The notes beneath the pieces are model-generated. The model saw only the letters and a program-made list of their open reading frames with translations, was not told where the DNA came from and did no database searches. A stretch of 64,000 bases of DNA. It comes from Siphonodentalium dalli. Taxonomy: Eukaryota > Mollusca > Scaphopoda > Gadilida > Siphonodentaliidae. Below, piece after piece: positions 1 through 12,259 of this stretch; the stretch's first letter is position 1; every line of letters begins with the position of its first letter. A program made the position numbers and the translations under genes. Location: contig CP136065.1 of assembly GCA_032622095.1 (NCBI GenBank), forward strand, positions 96,167,343-96,231,342. The letters run 5' to 3'.

Positions 1-1850
1 ATTGACCATCAACGTTCAAACTCAAAGGGTTAAGCATTATTTTAGGCCTAGTTCTAAGTCGTAATGCGAGGTCGGGTCGGTGGTCATGCAGGTATACATA
101 AAAGTTAATTCGTACACTGGTTCATATGCACATTTTCCTTTTTGGTATTACTATAGGCTCTAGGCCTACTAGTTGATGCTGGTTGATGTCTGAAAAAAGA
201 TAAATTTAAGTTTGTGTAATTTTTTATTCTACTGTAGGCCCTAACACTGGCCCTAGTTATTTTTTGTTGTCATTCCAGGGGATTCAACATATTTTTCATC
301 TACTCACCAGCTGTACTCACACAGATGAATAGGCTGGGTTATAAATTTACCAATATAATCACATAATATTCTACCTTTGTTGATTGCTTAGAGTTCAATT
401 TTGCACATGTTTGTTAACAGGAAGTAACATTTAATTTGGTCTTTCAAAGAAGGGACCAATATAGAGCGGTTGGTCGTTTTTACAGAGGGGACCAACATAA
501 AGCTTTGATGTTTTGGGGTGGGTGTCTAAAATTTTATGAAAAAAAAATGCAAGAAAGGGTGGGTGGGTGTAAAAAAAATGGAAATGTAAAAAAAAGACCC
601 CCACGTCTCGCAACTTTTTTACGGCCCCCCTGGATATACTGTAATTTATTTGAACACTATTTACCACCCCCGACATTCATACAATATATAAATATAATAT
701 TTCAAAGAGATTTGGGATTACAGGCAACAAGTCGTTGGTTTATTTGAATTACCTCTTAGATTTTGTATTTATCAACTGTTTTCAACTTTATCCACATAAT
801 CGACACAAACGCTCTTTAAATATTGTTACCATGTCGGAAAATAATTAATCAATCCTGAGCTCAAAATTATATTTGAGCCCGTGGAATAATAAATATGAGA
901 TACTCATGACATAGGTACGTAACACAAACGAGTCCTATATAATTTCATTTCCAACATAATTATGTTAGTTTTTTTTTCATTTTTGACTGAAAACATCGAA
1001 AGACGTTATAGTTTTTCTATAAAACTGTATAGTGATGTCTCGGAAAATAAAAGCAATTATTATGTAGACATTTAAAAGGACATGACTCATTTGAACCTCA
1101 AAATTATATATAGTATACACAATAGTGTGATAACAGGGACAACACATGTCGTTAACTGACATCTACCTTTATACGGATTTTTACTCATCCAAATTTAAGA
1201 TAATTTTCTGCTTTTAAATTTCAAGTTGTTTTAATTTTTCCGGCATAGAAGTGAATCTAACGATAGATGCCCGTTTTTAAATCAAATAATTTACACAACG
1301 GTCAGATTGACTAATGTTTTTATAAAGATTTTTATATTAAAATGTCACTCACCCCTATACGTATAACAGTATTTGAAATAATTACTAACCGAGAGGCGGA
1401 GACGTTTACCTTTTGACCAATTCGGATGACAGGATCAGGACTAAGCGACCACATGTGTGTCGCACCCATAGTGGCGATAACAAATTTGATGAATTTTGAG
1501 GGCCAACATGTAACTGAAGATGGAATTTTATTCATGTCACTACTTGAACTTGTTGGAATACATTGCCTTTTTGTTAATTTTATTTTTTTAAAAATGATTT
1601 TCTAGAAAAAATATTATGAAAATGTTCTGGTATTCATATATATATACGTAGTCTTATTTTGAGGTTGAGGATACGAACTTGTTGGAAAGCAACATACTAA
1701 ACGGACAATTTTAATGTTATTTTTCTTTAGAAAGAACACTCTGAAAAGGTTGTGTAAGTTTCCAATGAACTGTTCGTGTGTGTGAATGTGAATCCTCAAA
1801 CTTGGAACATTCATATGGCATATGCAAAATGGGAATCATTAGATTATTGT
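1..1850. other. Mostly unique AT-rich DNA, no gene seen
   Basis: No coding region is supported. At 435-460 and 470-502 two small hairpins of the form TTGGTC...GGGACCAA sit in front of a G-run and A-run block (505-640) whose texture resembles the G-rich F elements further on but does not align with them. The open frames on both strands at 431-747 come from these homopolymers. Confidence 0.5.
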
Positions 1851-1984
1851 TTCTATCGACGGGCACGTTTGTCGGGTACTTTTGTCCGGGTAGTGTTTTG
1901 GACTGGTCAAATCGTGACCCCCACTTGACCTTCAAAATGGACAATTCAAGGTCAAAGCCCGGACGAAGTCGGGTCACCTTCTAG
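1850..1984 (+). mobile_element. Helitron-like 3' end (E-type)
   Basis: The block ends with a short hairpin (GCCCG...CGGGT), then CACCTTCTAG at 1975-1984, followed by T. A hairpin about 10 bases before CTRR, with T as the next base, is the usual Helitron 3' signature. The same terminus recurs on the minus strand at 30941 and 31735. The 5' end of this copy was not found; it appears truncated. Confidence 0.5.
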
Positions 1985-1989
1985 TGTTA

Positions 1990-2625
1990 TATATAGCGCC
2001 TCTATACTCATGAAATATTGAAATTATATAAATATGTTATATATATATATATACTTCACAAAACTCAGTCGACATACGTATATATTAAACTATAAACATG
2101 TGATCTGCCCTGATAGTTGTATACACATTGGAAACTAAACACCATATACCTAAACATATTGCAATAAACATCTACACACTAAACCTAAACGATATATTTA
2201 CTATCTATATGCGGTGTATAGAAAATAAACACCTACATGCAAAGCTAAACATGTCAACCCGACTTTGTTTTTTCAGTGTACCGTCATCTTGATCACATTT
2301 GTGATATTATATTTTATTATCCATCCCTTAACTAACACCATTTCCGATTGGGCAAAAACCGCCACGTGATAGTTCGGAAAAAGTCATATTGTACTCCCGA
2401 ATGTCACATTGGACTCCCAAGTGCCCAATAGCACTTTTTTATCAGGACTCCGTGACATCACGAATTAACTATATTGCGAAATGAATCAGTGAAATTGTGA
2501 TGCGCGCGCAACACTGGTGGATTTTAGAGGCTTTTATAGAGAATTAGGTGCCGACAAATACCAAAAATAACCACAAAAGATTTATTCCCAAAATTTCGAT
2601 AAACATACAGATGGATAATAAAAAT
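1990..2625. other. AT-rich DNA, no gene seen
   Basis: Contains a (TA)n tract near 2036-2054 and otherwise unremarkable AT-rich sequence. No ORF with plausible splice or start context. Confidence 0.4.
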
Positions 2626-2630
2626 GTCAT

Positions 2631-2787
2631 TATACAATGTTGTGTACAGTATGAGTTTTTCTTGTACTCGTCCAGGTTGCGGTGAAAAGTCATATTGGAC
2701 TCGGCACTGCGTGTCTCGTCCAATATGACTTTTCACCACAACCTGGACTCGTACAAGAAAAACACATACTGTACACAACATTGTATA
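2631..2787. repeat. Long inverted repeat (foldback)
   Basis: Two arms of about 70 bases, starting with the same ACAATGTTGTGTACAGTATG-type sequence on opposite strands, flank a short centre near 2705-2712. A third, partial copy of the right arm lies at 2893-2975 in direct orientation, so the arm has been duplicated. The ORFs at 2524-2915 are products of this palindrome. Confidence 0.75.
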
Positions 2788-2989
2788 ATAACTTTATAGT
2801 ATTAGGAGAGGGTCTTCATAAGTTGCAAAAACTTGTGCCCCAATCCCTTTTGTATATTATGCAAATAAAATATGTTTCAAGTCAAATCAAAGTCTGCGTC
2901 TCTCGTCCAATATGACTTCACCACAACCTGGATTCGTACAAGAAAAACACATACTGCACACAACATTGTATAATAACTCTATAATGTGA

Positions 2990-4380
2990 ACTACCTTATA
3001 CGAGTATTACATGTCCCAGAAAGACACATTGAAGTCATTAAAATACAACATCGAACACAATGTACGGTCTCCGTAGAAAACAGTGTAATTTGTATTCATT
3101 GTAATTATTCATAAATCTTCCGCGAGGGTATGTTTTGTGAGACCTCTTACTAAATAATGTAGACATAAGTTTGGGGTTCGAACGCGCCATATCCGTTTAA
3201 TGGTCGATCACTGTTGAGATGACCAGACGTTAACGTCAACATAATGCTCGCGAGTGTGAACAGCTTTATATTATAACCCTTTATGCCACTCCCTTTCCTA
3301 CTAATTGATGGTTCTTCATTTGAAGAACCTAATATACCCCAAGGAGTGAAGAAACTAATACACTAGTGTATGCGGTCCGACGAAATATTTTATTCGCCAA
3401 AATCACTCAAAGGTGTCAATTGATTAAAAGTCCTTGTTGCTGGCTACGAATTAATCATGGTAATAATTTTGAATGTCCATTAGGTGAACAGACCTTGATC
3501 AAATTTTTAATACTGTTTGTGGGTGTAAAGTGCAAAAAGCCAGCATATAGTTACAGCTACAAAACCATGAGGACCCTTGTATATTTTGTAGCAGGGAAAG
3601 CTATGACTATCAAGGTCCAAACATGGAGATCTGAAGGCGCTTCCCGCCATCTATACTTTGGAAAGATTGCCTTTTTGCAACGCATTAATTGGAAAACTCC
3701 TTCAAACTCTAAATGCATAAAAACTATCAAACATAATAATCAGTACAATGTATAGCATACAATTCAACAAAATGGAGATTATAATTCAACAGTACCATGT
3801 GAAACAAATTGATCATACATTGTACATTGTGATGAAAACAGTACATGTAAACAATATTATGTCATCTATCAGGGGTGTGAGATCTTCGGACATAAATATA
3901 GTGTTCATCCAAAGTTTAGACTGAACATTTACATGCTATTGACACAGTTGTAGTTTGATTGAAAACAGATGTTCGATTATTGACGCCCATCAAGTTCTCA
4001 CATCCCTGCCATCTTCATGAATATCTCCTCCTTGCAAGCTCAATATGATAAGGGTATGGTGGAAGGGTTAAAATATTTTTGAAGGCTGGAACACAAGTCT
4101 TTATTCGGTTATAGAAGAATGGCGACTGATTCCAATACGCTAGGAATTGCCGCGCAAATTATTCTCAGAATATGCGGGCTGCTGATTGGCTAGAGCTATA
4201 ACTGCTGCATAGCTATTGGTTCCCACACCAATAACATGAGGTAATCCCGCGATGTATTAAATTTCTTAGAATGTGTGCCAGGCTATAGCCTGGCGGAACC
4301 TTTCATACTGTAATAGGTATGTTATTAATTAGTGCTGTGTTATTAATGAGGGCTGTAACTGGCATAAACATATTTACTTT
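2990..4380. other. No recognised feature
   Basis: About 1.4 kb of apparently single-copy sequence. The 129-codon frame at 3366-3755 has no ATG-to-domain logic I recognise and no similarity I can name; I treat it as chance. Confidence 0.4.
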
Positions 4381-4390
4381 ATAAATTATC

Positions 4391-4640
4391 TTTGTATACT
4401 AAATTGACTCTCCCAATCAGTTAAATGTGTACATTTATAGAATAATCTATTATTCATTTGGAAGGATGGTAAGGTGATCCAATCAGACGACAGGTATATA
4501 CAAGTGCAGAAGGAGTCCTATCTATTGAGGTAAATATTCAGATAATTATAAGTAGTTCAACAATTTTTGTTGAACTTAATATCTGAACATTTCCAATGGG
4601 ATAACTACTCATCAATGAGGCTTTAGTATATATATGGTTA
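4391..4640. mobile_element. Family I MITE (piggyBac-like), diverged
   Basis: Aligns by eye with the copies at 35296, 35944 and 46134: the TATACTAAAT left end, a TTCAACA...TGTTGAACTTA internal palindrome, then AACTACTC(A/G)TCAATGAG and TTTAGTATA. The terminal CCCTTTC is worn in this copy. Confidence 0.6.
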
Positions 4641-4976
4641 ATTGTCGAAACACCTCGAGTGATGCTGGCAAATCATACCAATATACAACAAAGTGATTGG
4701 CAATTTAATTAGTGGTGACTTAGAATACATAATACATTTTTTTTTTGAATGTTTAAGTTTTTATTGATCAAAATTAAATATATATATACAATAAATATAT
4801 TGTGCAATTAGCAACCACGATGGTCTCGCAGCCTCTCTTTCGTTCACACAGGCTATCCACAGGCGGTCAACGTGGCTAGCTATGGCATAGTTATTATGAC
4901 AACAAATTGCCACAAAACTCCACCACAATAAATTGGCACACCTACTCTGCCATCGCTACTGTGGTACGTGTGTCCG

Positions 4977-5043
4977 AAGCCAATGCCAAGGTAAATATTG
5001 TTTGGCCAATGTATTCTCTTATATGTACGAGGCTGCCCATAAT
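4977..5043. mobile_element. Fragment of family A MITE
   Basis: Matches the middle of family A (AAGGTAAATATTGTT, GGCCAATGTATTCTCTTATA, then GAGGCT). Neither terminus is present. Confidence 0.6.
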
Positions 5044-5109
5044 TGTCGACCAGTGTTAATATGTCCAGACGTTAACGTCAACAGAATGCCCGCATGTTCT
5101 GTGGTTGAA

Positions 5110-6420
5110 GTTGTTTAGATTAATTTGCGAAACACCTAGAATGCTGCTGGAGAAAATAACCACTATACAAGATAGCGATTGGCAATATATTTAATGGTGA
5201 CTTCCAATTAAGGCTCATACCACAGAACACATACTCGTATAGCTCGTGTCTTAGTTCATAAAGGACAGCGTTTTGTATTCAATGATTATCTCGTCGCTCG
5301 AGAACCAGAATGTCCACCTCCACTGCCGTTGATTCCAAGAATTTTTGGCATTTTTAAAATGTCCCATTTCGATGCGTTTCAACACTATCTTATCTGTGTA
5401 TTATACTATGGAGAGTGCCAGAAAAAGTCAAAACATGGCAAGAAAAGCCTCCAACTCCATTCTTAGAGATAGAACATTGTTCTCAACATTTCTGTCTTTT
5501 ATGTGCCATTTTCGGAGACAGAACATTCTAGCAATCATATTCTTGATGAGTTTCGAACCTTACCATGTCACATCTGGAGATATGACAATTAATATGCATC
5601 TTTCTTAACACGGTCACGCCCGTACTTACATGTAGATCGCCCTCAAATAATTGTACCGCACGCCGATTTATATAATGATCCGATGATAATCACTAAAAAG
5701 TGAACAACAGTAGATTTATTGACGGCTTAAATTAGAGTGTTATAAACAATATTTCATTAGGTGCAATGTTACGTTACCTGACGGTTACTCATACTTTGCA
5801 CGCATACCCATTGAAGAGGCAACGTAACAATGTTCCTTATGAAATATTGTTTATGAACGCTCCATATTTAAGAGAACAACCACGTTGCGTTCAGCATCGA
5901 CATTAAATGATTTATTGTCACATTAAGATTTAAAGGAATAATCCGGCGAAGATTACCAATATGTGCTACCAGACGCACTGCGACCCATTAGCCGAATTTT
6001 TTTCTGAAATCGGACAAGGCAAACCGTTGTTACACTATAGTTGAAGGGGCCACGCGTGGTCATTTATTCCCGTGTGGCCAGTGAAACAATACTAGTATAA
6101 ACACTAAAGTTCATGCCAGACTGTTACATCTCCATTCCCAAATAAAATGACATGGGAATTCAACCACTGATCGAATCACATTACATTCAAGATGCGAACT
6201 ATGTTGTCGTATATATCTCCGAACTTAGAACAGTACGTGAAAGGTGACGGGGTTCACGTTTATGCTATAATGATGTATTTCCATGTTAACTTTAAACAAT
6301 GAATATCAGCTAGTTTGGTGGGAGTTTTGCGGAAAGTGTGACCTAATTGACACCTATAATCAATCTTTATTCACCTACTTTTAGAAACGCCTCCTCACAC
6401 GTTTTGCAAGACTTTAGTGC
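5110..6420. other. Mostly unique DNA with one foldback
   Basis: The only structure seen is an imperfect inverted repeat at 5734-5862: arms of about 45 bases share AAACAATATTTCAT and AATGTTACGTTRCC on opposite strands. The 87-codon frame at 5345-5608 has no recognisable domain. Confidence 0.5.
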
Positions 6421-6424
6421 TTGC

Positions 6425-6508
6425 TGATTGGTGGCTGGAGATAGCACATTCTAGCGCGGGAAATGAAACATTACGGCACTGATTGCGGTTTCAATTCCTT
6501 TATATATA
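6425..6508 (+). promoter_or_regulatory. Possible core promoter with TATA box
   Basis: TATATATA at 6501-6508 is preceded by an inverted CCAAT box (GATTGG, 6425-6431) about 70 bases upstream and is followed 47 bases later by an ATG-initiated ORF. The spacing suits an animal RNA polymerase II promoter. TATA-like strings are common in this AT-rich window, so this is only suggestive. Confidence 0.25.
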
Positions 6509-6554
6509 CCATTACTACATTTGGGCTATAGCTCTCATCTGAAGTCAGCCCAAA

Positions 6555-6803
6555 ATGAAGTCCGTGACGCACCGATTCTGGTTCTCATGCGACCATGTGT
6601 TGTGCTCCATTTTAGCAAGACTTTATACCATTCAGACGCCATACATGATCCGGCTTCTCATGGGATACCTCGTTGACAACTCAATCGCTCTACTGACGCC
6701 TGTGTTCTATAACTTTCACAGGTTTCGTCTGGGTCGGAATCCTTATGACCTCTTCCATATTTTCCCCGAGAACTTAGACTTGGTTCAGGGATCGAGTGCC
6801 TGA
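6555..6803 (+). CDS. Uncharacterised ORF, 82 residues
   Basis: The ORF starts at an ATG with purine-rich context (CCAAAATGA) and follows a TATA box and CCAAT element. The predicted protein is moderately hydrophobic, with a stretch around residues 17-50 that could cross a membrane once or twice, and is rich in Phe, Tyr and Arg. I recognise no domain. Base composition is richer in GC than the surroundings and is not repeat-derived. A second ATG with good context (ACAATGG, 6826) opens a 41-codon frame ending exactly at a consensus donor (CCG|GTAAGC, 6949/6950), so this region could instead be the first exon and leader of a spliced gene. It could also be chance. No downstream exon was identified. 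Confidence 0.22.
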   Translation: MKSVTHRFWFSCDHVLCSILARLYTIQTPYMIRLLMGYLVDNSIALLTPVFYNFHRFRLGRNPYDLFHIFPENLDLVQGSSA

Positions 6804-6984
6804 TTGGAAAAAAATACATAATACAATGGCTGATGCCAGCCAGAGTATCATCCGGGGACAAATGAAGTTGGTATTGGTTCTTATTCAGTTATTTAGACAA
6901 CAATTATGTCGACCAATACTGCTGCGACGGGTCCCCGGAGACTCAGCCGGTAAGCTACTGAGCTGTTTAATTGCGTAATATGTT

Positions 6985-7455
6985 ATTATATCTTTGCTGT
7001 TTATCACAGAACATAAGTATATTAGTAAACATTTTTATATATAGACATTGTGTATATGTGAATAACATGATGAATTGCATTGGTTTATATACATATTTAT
7101 TATATGCTAAGCCATCAAATAGTAGTATTTTTGCATCAGATAAAAACCGTTATCCGTCTAGTGACATATCGATATCTCACTCGTATCCATCCGCGCTAAA
7201 TTTAAAAGTGATTTGGTACTAAATGAGTTAACATCGTTTCTCCACATTTAACTAGAGTTACTGTTCAGGTTGAACAAATGTAATACGTGATCATTTTTTT
7301 TAAACATACTATGATGTTACCTCCCTTATCCCTCAACCAATCTGTCTGAAAAATGGAACTCATTACCATGGCTGTGCTTGGGTGTACACATTTGCACTTT
7401 TTACACTTCTTTCGAATTGAGCCATGGGCCAACTGAACGGGGCATATAATAAACA
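6985..7455. other. No recognised feature
   Basis: AT-rich sequence without repeats or ORFs that I can support. Confidence 0.35.
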
Positions 7456-7459
7456 GAAC

Positions 7460-7584
7460 ATCTACACTTTTTGGTTGGATATGGTAATTATCTCATTCGT
7501 GATGACAAAACAAAATGAATTAAAGTATTTTTTTTTTTGGTCATCACTCGAGATAATTCCCATATCCAACCAAAAAGTGTAGAT
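7460..7584. repeat. Long inverted repeat (foldback)
   Basis: Arms of about 34 bases (ATCTACACTTTTTGGTTGG... and its complement at the right) enclose a loop with a run of T. No target duplication is obvious. Confidence 0.75.
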
Positions 7585-7785
7585 ATCCTCTATATATTCC
7601 AACCCATACTATGCAGTCGTGATATACACAGTGTATGTTTCTTACTATATATATTGAGAAAGGGAGTAACCATCAGCGGTCAGCAGTTGTCCTCCAATCC
7701 CACACTCTGTATAAACAAATGCATGTGTTATATATCACGTGTTATATAAATTAGACAAATAATTATGTTTAAACTAAAATTACTA

Positions 7786-8312
7786 TCTATACTAACAAAA
7801 CTCTATTTTGTTTGTTCGGTTTGTTCGGCTTGACACTCAGAGATGAAAATGTGTGTATATGGGTAATTTAACCCGGGGAATCTTACTAGATATGTCATGT
7901 TGACCTCATATGTCTTAAAAGGGCACTCATAATTAATTAACTAATTTACTGGTGGAGTGCCATCGGGTAGGAGACATTCACATCTGACTAAAAGGGGAGC
8001 TAATGAATTATATGATCAATTTAGAGCGCTTACTATCGGCCCAGAAGATATGTGTGAAAAATGCTGCAGAAATGTAAAATGACGCGGGGAATGTCACGAG
8101 TTATGTGCTGTTGACATCAAAAGACTTAAAGTGGCACTAATAATTAGCAATAAAGAGCGTTTATTATAAACTTAAAAGAACGATGTAACTTTATATAGAG
8201 AGTCTGCAGTCATGCAATAGGTGCTGTTTACCCCAGGTAACTATTAATTATTTAAACGGGCGCGAACAGTTCACGCATTATTCACCCGAGCAACGCCGGG
8301 TACCCCAGCTGT
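7786..8312 (+). mobile_element. Non-autonomous Helitron-like element
   Basis: The 5' end TCTATACTAA at 7786, preceded by A, matches the classical Helitron start TCTMTAYTA. The 3' end has a GC hairpin (CCCGAGCAACGCCGGG, 8285-8300) followed by TACCCCAGCT. The expected final CTRR is degenerate here (CTGT). At 527 bp without Rep or helicase, it is a non-autonomous copy. Both ends were identified from motif knowledge; a second full copy for comparison is not in the window. Confidence 0.6.
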
Positions 8313-8319
8313 TGCTATA

Positions 8320-8925
8320 AAATATGTGTATCATATACTGTAATCTATGCAAACATACAATGGAATAAGTTGCTTATTGTGGTTTTCGTCATTTCATCCG
8401 GTATCCTCGATTCGTTAGGTTGTGTTTTGCTAGTGCTAATAGGCTTTTGGAATGTGTCATGGATAATAGTGAACTATATATATATGTATATGGCGATTTT
8501 TGCAATATTTTCGTTTAACTGATCCACTGTAGACAATACAAAATACAAAAACAAGGCATTTCAAACGAAATTGTTTTACTTTAGGTTGCAATTCATGTGG
8601 TTCATATGTAATTTTAATGCCGAAGTCACTATGCCTTCTATACTAAACGCAGCACCATAAAATAAATCCACAGCAATAGTTGCATGTATAGTGACGAGCA
8701 TCAACCTCTTCCGCGTTGGACATGTGCAATGATTAGAGACTTTCCTTTTATATACGGCCCTTTCTATGCCTTGTTGCAATAGTGTGCTTTACAGCAAAGT
8801 CGATGTTAGAATCCCGTAAGCACGGACTACATGGGTCGGTTCCGTTTATTTAAAGACACTTGGCGGTTTGCGCTTCACATTATGGAAATCGGTCGATCAA
8901 TATTTGAACTACCTTTCTACGAGCA
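8320..8925. other. No recognised feature
   Basis: Single-copy-looking sequence. The minus-strand frame at 8576-8779 has no recognisable domain. Confidence 0.35.
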
Positions 8926-8929
8926 TCAT

Positions 8930-9240
8930 ATCACCCAGAGAGACGCATTGAAGTAATACAACTTTTGACACGATGTTGCCCCCCCCCCAAATAATATGCA
9001 CGGCATGGAACAAAAAAGAGCGTTCCGTGTTAGTCTATTCCTGATATGGCACATGTAGAAATAAAGAGCGTTTGTTCACTTCTGTGCGAAAAATTTAAAA
9101 CCACTGGAAAATGGCTGAGTCCATGGAATATTGTTCAGAGTACACGAGCTGGTATATCGATAATGGATATCGTGAGTTGTCAACCTATCTTATACCACCT
9201 TCCAAATTATGTAGACTAAAAATTTGGAAGCGCGAGTGAG
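8930..9240. repeat. Duplicated locus, copy 1 (partner 13700-13990)
   Basis: Shares blocks with 13700-13990: GAGCGTT..., TTAGTCTATTCCTGATATGGCA, a Cys/Asn-rich middle, and GATGTCCGTTTAA near the end. The copies are well diverged. A 42-codon ATG frame (9111-9239, context GAAAATGG) falls in this copy, but the partner does not keep it open, which argues against a conserved protein. Confidence 0.45.
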
Positions 9241-9894
9241 CGATGTCCGTTTAAGAAATCACTTGTTTCGATTAAGGTTATACAGGTGTATAACCGAAAA
9301 GATCGAATAGATATTGTGTGATGCGCGTTATAGTAAATTTGTCTTCAAACTTTTATGTTATAACTCATATAACCTTAATCTAAACAAGAGGTATATCTTA
9401 TAACTTATACTCCCAGTATTGGTCAAAACATCTAGATTTGATTAATATAGTATCCATAAAAAAAGTTATACAATCTCGCTATCAATAATTATGTTTTCGG
9501 AACAAACACCTGTCAATCACGCATCCATTTTAAGAGCCACGTCATTTTGATCATTTTCATTGATCGCCCAATTTCAATCAACAAGTTTGACATCGTAACA
9601 AACACGCCCCTGCTAGTTCTGGAAGAGTGACCGACATCGATTAAGGTTATTATTGTGGTTCATCGTCGTCTCAGCCACCATATCACGACGCTGCCAGTTT
9701 GTTCGCGGGAAAAAGATCGCACAGAAGGTTAGTTTAACAGGGATATTATTCCCTTGCATGTAGAAACCACCTACCAACAAGAAGCTTGTCATGATACACA
9801 ACTAATATTAATCGTGAATGCCTCTGCGTGGGTTGGTAACAAATCGGCACTTATACAAAATAGATCCAGCTTCGCCGACGGCTGATATATAACA

Positions 9895-10545
9895 CTAGCA
9901 GGTTAGCCCGCCACTGGCGTGGTTCGTCTCATGGCTTTGTTCGAAAAAGCAATTGCAACAGCTTCCGAGTCACGTATGCTGCACCTAGGTGTAAAATTTC
10001 GTCGAAATCCGCCAGTTTTACCCGATTTGACCTTGAATTGATCATTTTCAAGGTCAGGTCGTGGTCACAATTTAACCCGTCCATGACACTTCCCGCACAA
10101 AAGTAGCCCTAGGTAGGAAGTTTGAGCTCAATCGGTTCGAGTCTACAAAGGACACACACATATATATCATTTGTGGGTACCCGTTTCAAGGTGAAGATTA
10201 CCTCGGGCGGACAAACTGACCCGATGAAAATCTCCCCCGTTCCTAGGAAGCCATGAGTACGTAAGAATCGCACAACACGCTCATGTCTGGATACAGTCAC
10301 GCTCACGTCTGGACGCAGACGTAAGAATCACACTACACGCATACACTCTTTATCAACGACACTGCGGATACGAACACTCTTTAACCATCAACGCGATTAA
10401 CACCACAGTGTGGTTTTTGTGACTGGGCGTGGAGAACGGGTGCTCGGAACTTCTCCAAAACGCCGCGACGACGCGTATCGTGTGATTTTACCCTTAGATA
10501 GGAAGTTTGAGGTCAATGGGTCCAGCCGTTTTCAATTCTATAAAG

Positions 10546-10571
<26 letters not shown>
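9895..10571 (-). mobile_element. Helitron-like element, minus strand
   Basis: Read on the minus strand, the block ends with a small hairpin (CGCCAGTGGCG), GGCTAACCTG and CTAG at 9898-9895, followed by TGTTATATAT, the same flank seen after the CTAG at 1984. The body contains TGACCTTGAATTGATC and TCAAGGTCA motifs typical of family E. The opposite end fades into a (TA)n tract (10545-10571), so the 5' boundary is approximate. Confidence 0.4.
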
Positions 10572-10576
<5 letters not shown>

Positions 10577-10649
10577 TTGTTTATGGGTCCTGTGGATTTA
10601 GCAAAACATTTCACAGTAGATGAACGGCTCCAAGCTTGATATTGCATGA

Positions 10650-10965
10650 TTTATTTGACTTGGACGAGCCGATATTGCTTTGCTTCGCTTAGGATAACTG
10701 AATTTTGCCCGGTAATCAATTCATTATTTATTGCGATATCGGTTCACAAAAGTTACAAAATTCATGCAATTTTGAGGTGGGACCACCCCCTACTGTGAAA
10801 TAGATTATTTAGGAACAAGTGTTAACACAAAAATATATTCCTGTGTTGTTTGTTCAAAGTTATGAAGTTCCCCGTTGGAACAAGTCAAAGCATAAACAAG
10901 TTACTGGAATATGAACTCCACGGGCGTAAGCCAGAGTCGACATCCATGGCATGACATATGACCCC
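10650..10965 (+). mobile_element. Diverged partial copy of element N
   Basis: Aligns with the right part of the element at 61632-62178: GCAATTTTGAGKTGGGAC, CTACWGTGAA, then CGGGCGTWAGCCAGAGT and CATGGCATGA at the right end. The left inverted repeat is missing. Confidence 0.55.
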
Positions 10966-11100
10966 ACCAGCTCATGTGCGTCGTTGTCGGTGTATATATG
11001 ACAACCAATGTCCGGTGTAGGGACATTTCCTTCCGATCACAGCTAATTAGTGGCGCCTATAGTTATATGTCTCCTATCACAGTTCGATTGGAGCTGAATA

Positions 11101-11295
11101 ATGGATCACTTGACTGAATTAGACGGCGGAGATGTTGACGGCTTTGGAGCTACTTTCCACACGCGCATTCTTACGTCAGCGAAACACGTCGTTAATGAAC
11201 CGTCTGACAAGCGCATCGAAACAGCCATAAGATACATGCACCAGGTTCAACGACTCGTTCAAACGACGACTGCAGCTTCAGGCACGAAATCTTGA
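11101..11295 (+). CDS. Uncharacterised ORF, 64 residues
   Basis: An ATG-initiated frame with balanced codon use in an AT-rich neighbourhood. The product is acidic at the start (LDGGDVDGFG), then polar with a helical look (KRIETAIRYMHQVQRLVQ, residues about 40-57), and ends TTTAASGTKS. No domain is recognised and no signal peptide is visible. A TATA-like GTATATATGA lies at 10991-11000, about 100 bases upstream. The frame is not in any repeat I can identify. It could be a small gene, one exon of a larger gene, or chance. Confidence 0.22.
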   Translation: MDHLTELDGGDVDGFGATFHTRILTSAKHVVNEPSDKRIETAIRYMHQVQRLVQTTTAASGTKS

Positions 11296-11299
11296 CAAC

Positions 11300-12030
11300 C
11301 ATTTGTTATGCTTTGTGTGTGTATTTGAATTGATTTTATCACAGGTCCCCTGGTGCGACAACACTATACCATGAATATATACTATTAAGGTATACTGTAT
11401 TATATCTCACGTGACGTTCTCGCATTATGATTGGGTGCACAGTCTGCTATACTATTTTACGATAGTACCCCAGTGGGATTCCTACATGCCTATATACTAT
11501 TCTTTTTTCTATTTATGGTAACAAACTCATTTCGCGAAATCGGATTGCCGCCTGGAGATACGGCGAATCTTAAAACTATAACTTGTACGATACTTGTTGT
11601 AGTATCGGTATATCATTAGATTTATTGTGAATTGTAGTGATCTTACAAATGTCCGATCATAGCTAGCCAATGTATTTAATAGTTTGTCCTTTTAGTTGGC
11701 AAGTAGCCAGTTCTAATTTTGCAATCCAAGTGGACGTTATTTATAACTTCCTTTTCCGTTCTAATTGAAGTTAAGCAAGTTAACTTCTAAACTTTCGCCA
11801 AAATGTCTTTGCTAATGACGTATTTATAGAATTAAATGATTGAAGATATGCTGTTATATGTAACTAATAAGATGGTTATGCTCCCCTGCCATCGTCAAAA
11901 GATTGCCGTAAATTGTAAAATCTGAGACCGATTTCCAAAATTCACGGTAAATAAAAATGTGACAAAATCAGAAATTGTGTGAGAATTGGCATCAATGTTC
12001 GATAAAATATAATAAATAATGAATGTCTTG
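11300..12030. other. No recognised feature
   Basis: No repeats shared within the window and no supportable coding sequence. Confidence 0.35.
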
Positions 12031-12032
12031 TC

Positions 12033-12133
12033 GTTGACTATGACAAAATAGTGGTCCTCGAGGAGGAATAGTCCACTCGCCTGCCGCTCGTGGACTATTC
12101 CTCCTCTCGGACCACTATTTTGTCATAGTCAAC
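12033..12133. repeat. Near-perfect 44-base inverted repeat
   Basis: Two arms of about 44 bases, beginning GTTGACTATGACAAAATAGT, differ at only one or two positions and surround a 13-15 base loop. A transcript would form a long, nearly perfect hairpin. No flanking target duplication is evident. Confidence 0.8.
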
Positions 12134-12259
12134 TCCAAGCCATTAATTATCTATATAATATAATCATGGTAGTGGTGTCGCACAAGGGGACCTGTACGTG
12201 TATATATTTAAATTAACCCCTCGACTGAATTAGATGACTAAGATATTTGGTGGTTGCAT

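Noticed and set aside
2524-2915. ORFs on both strands with matching peptides
   Set aside because: They are the two arms of one inverted repeat, not paralogous genes.
9111-9239. 42-codon ORF with good ATG context
   Set aside because: The duplicated copy at 13700-13990 does not preserve the frame.
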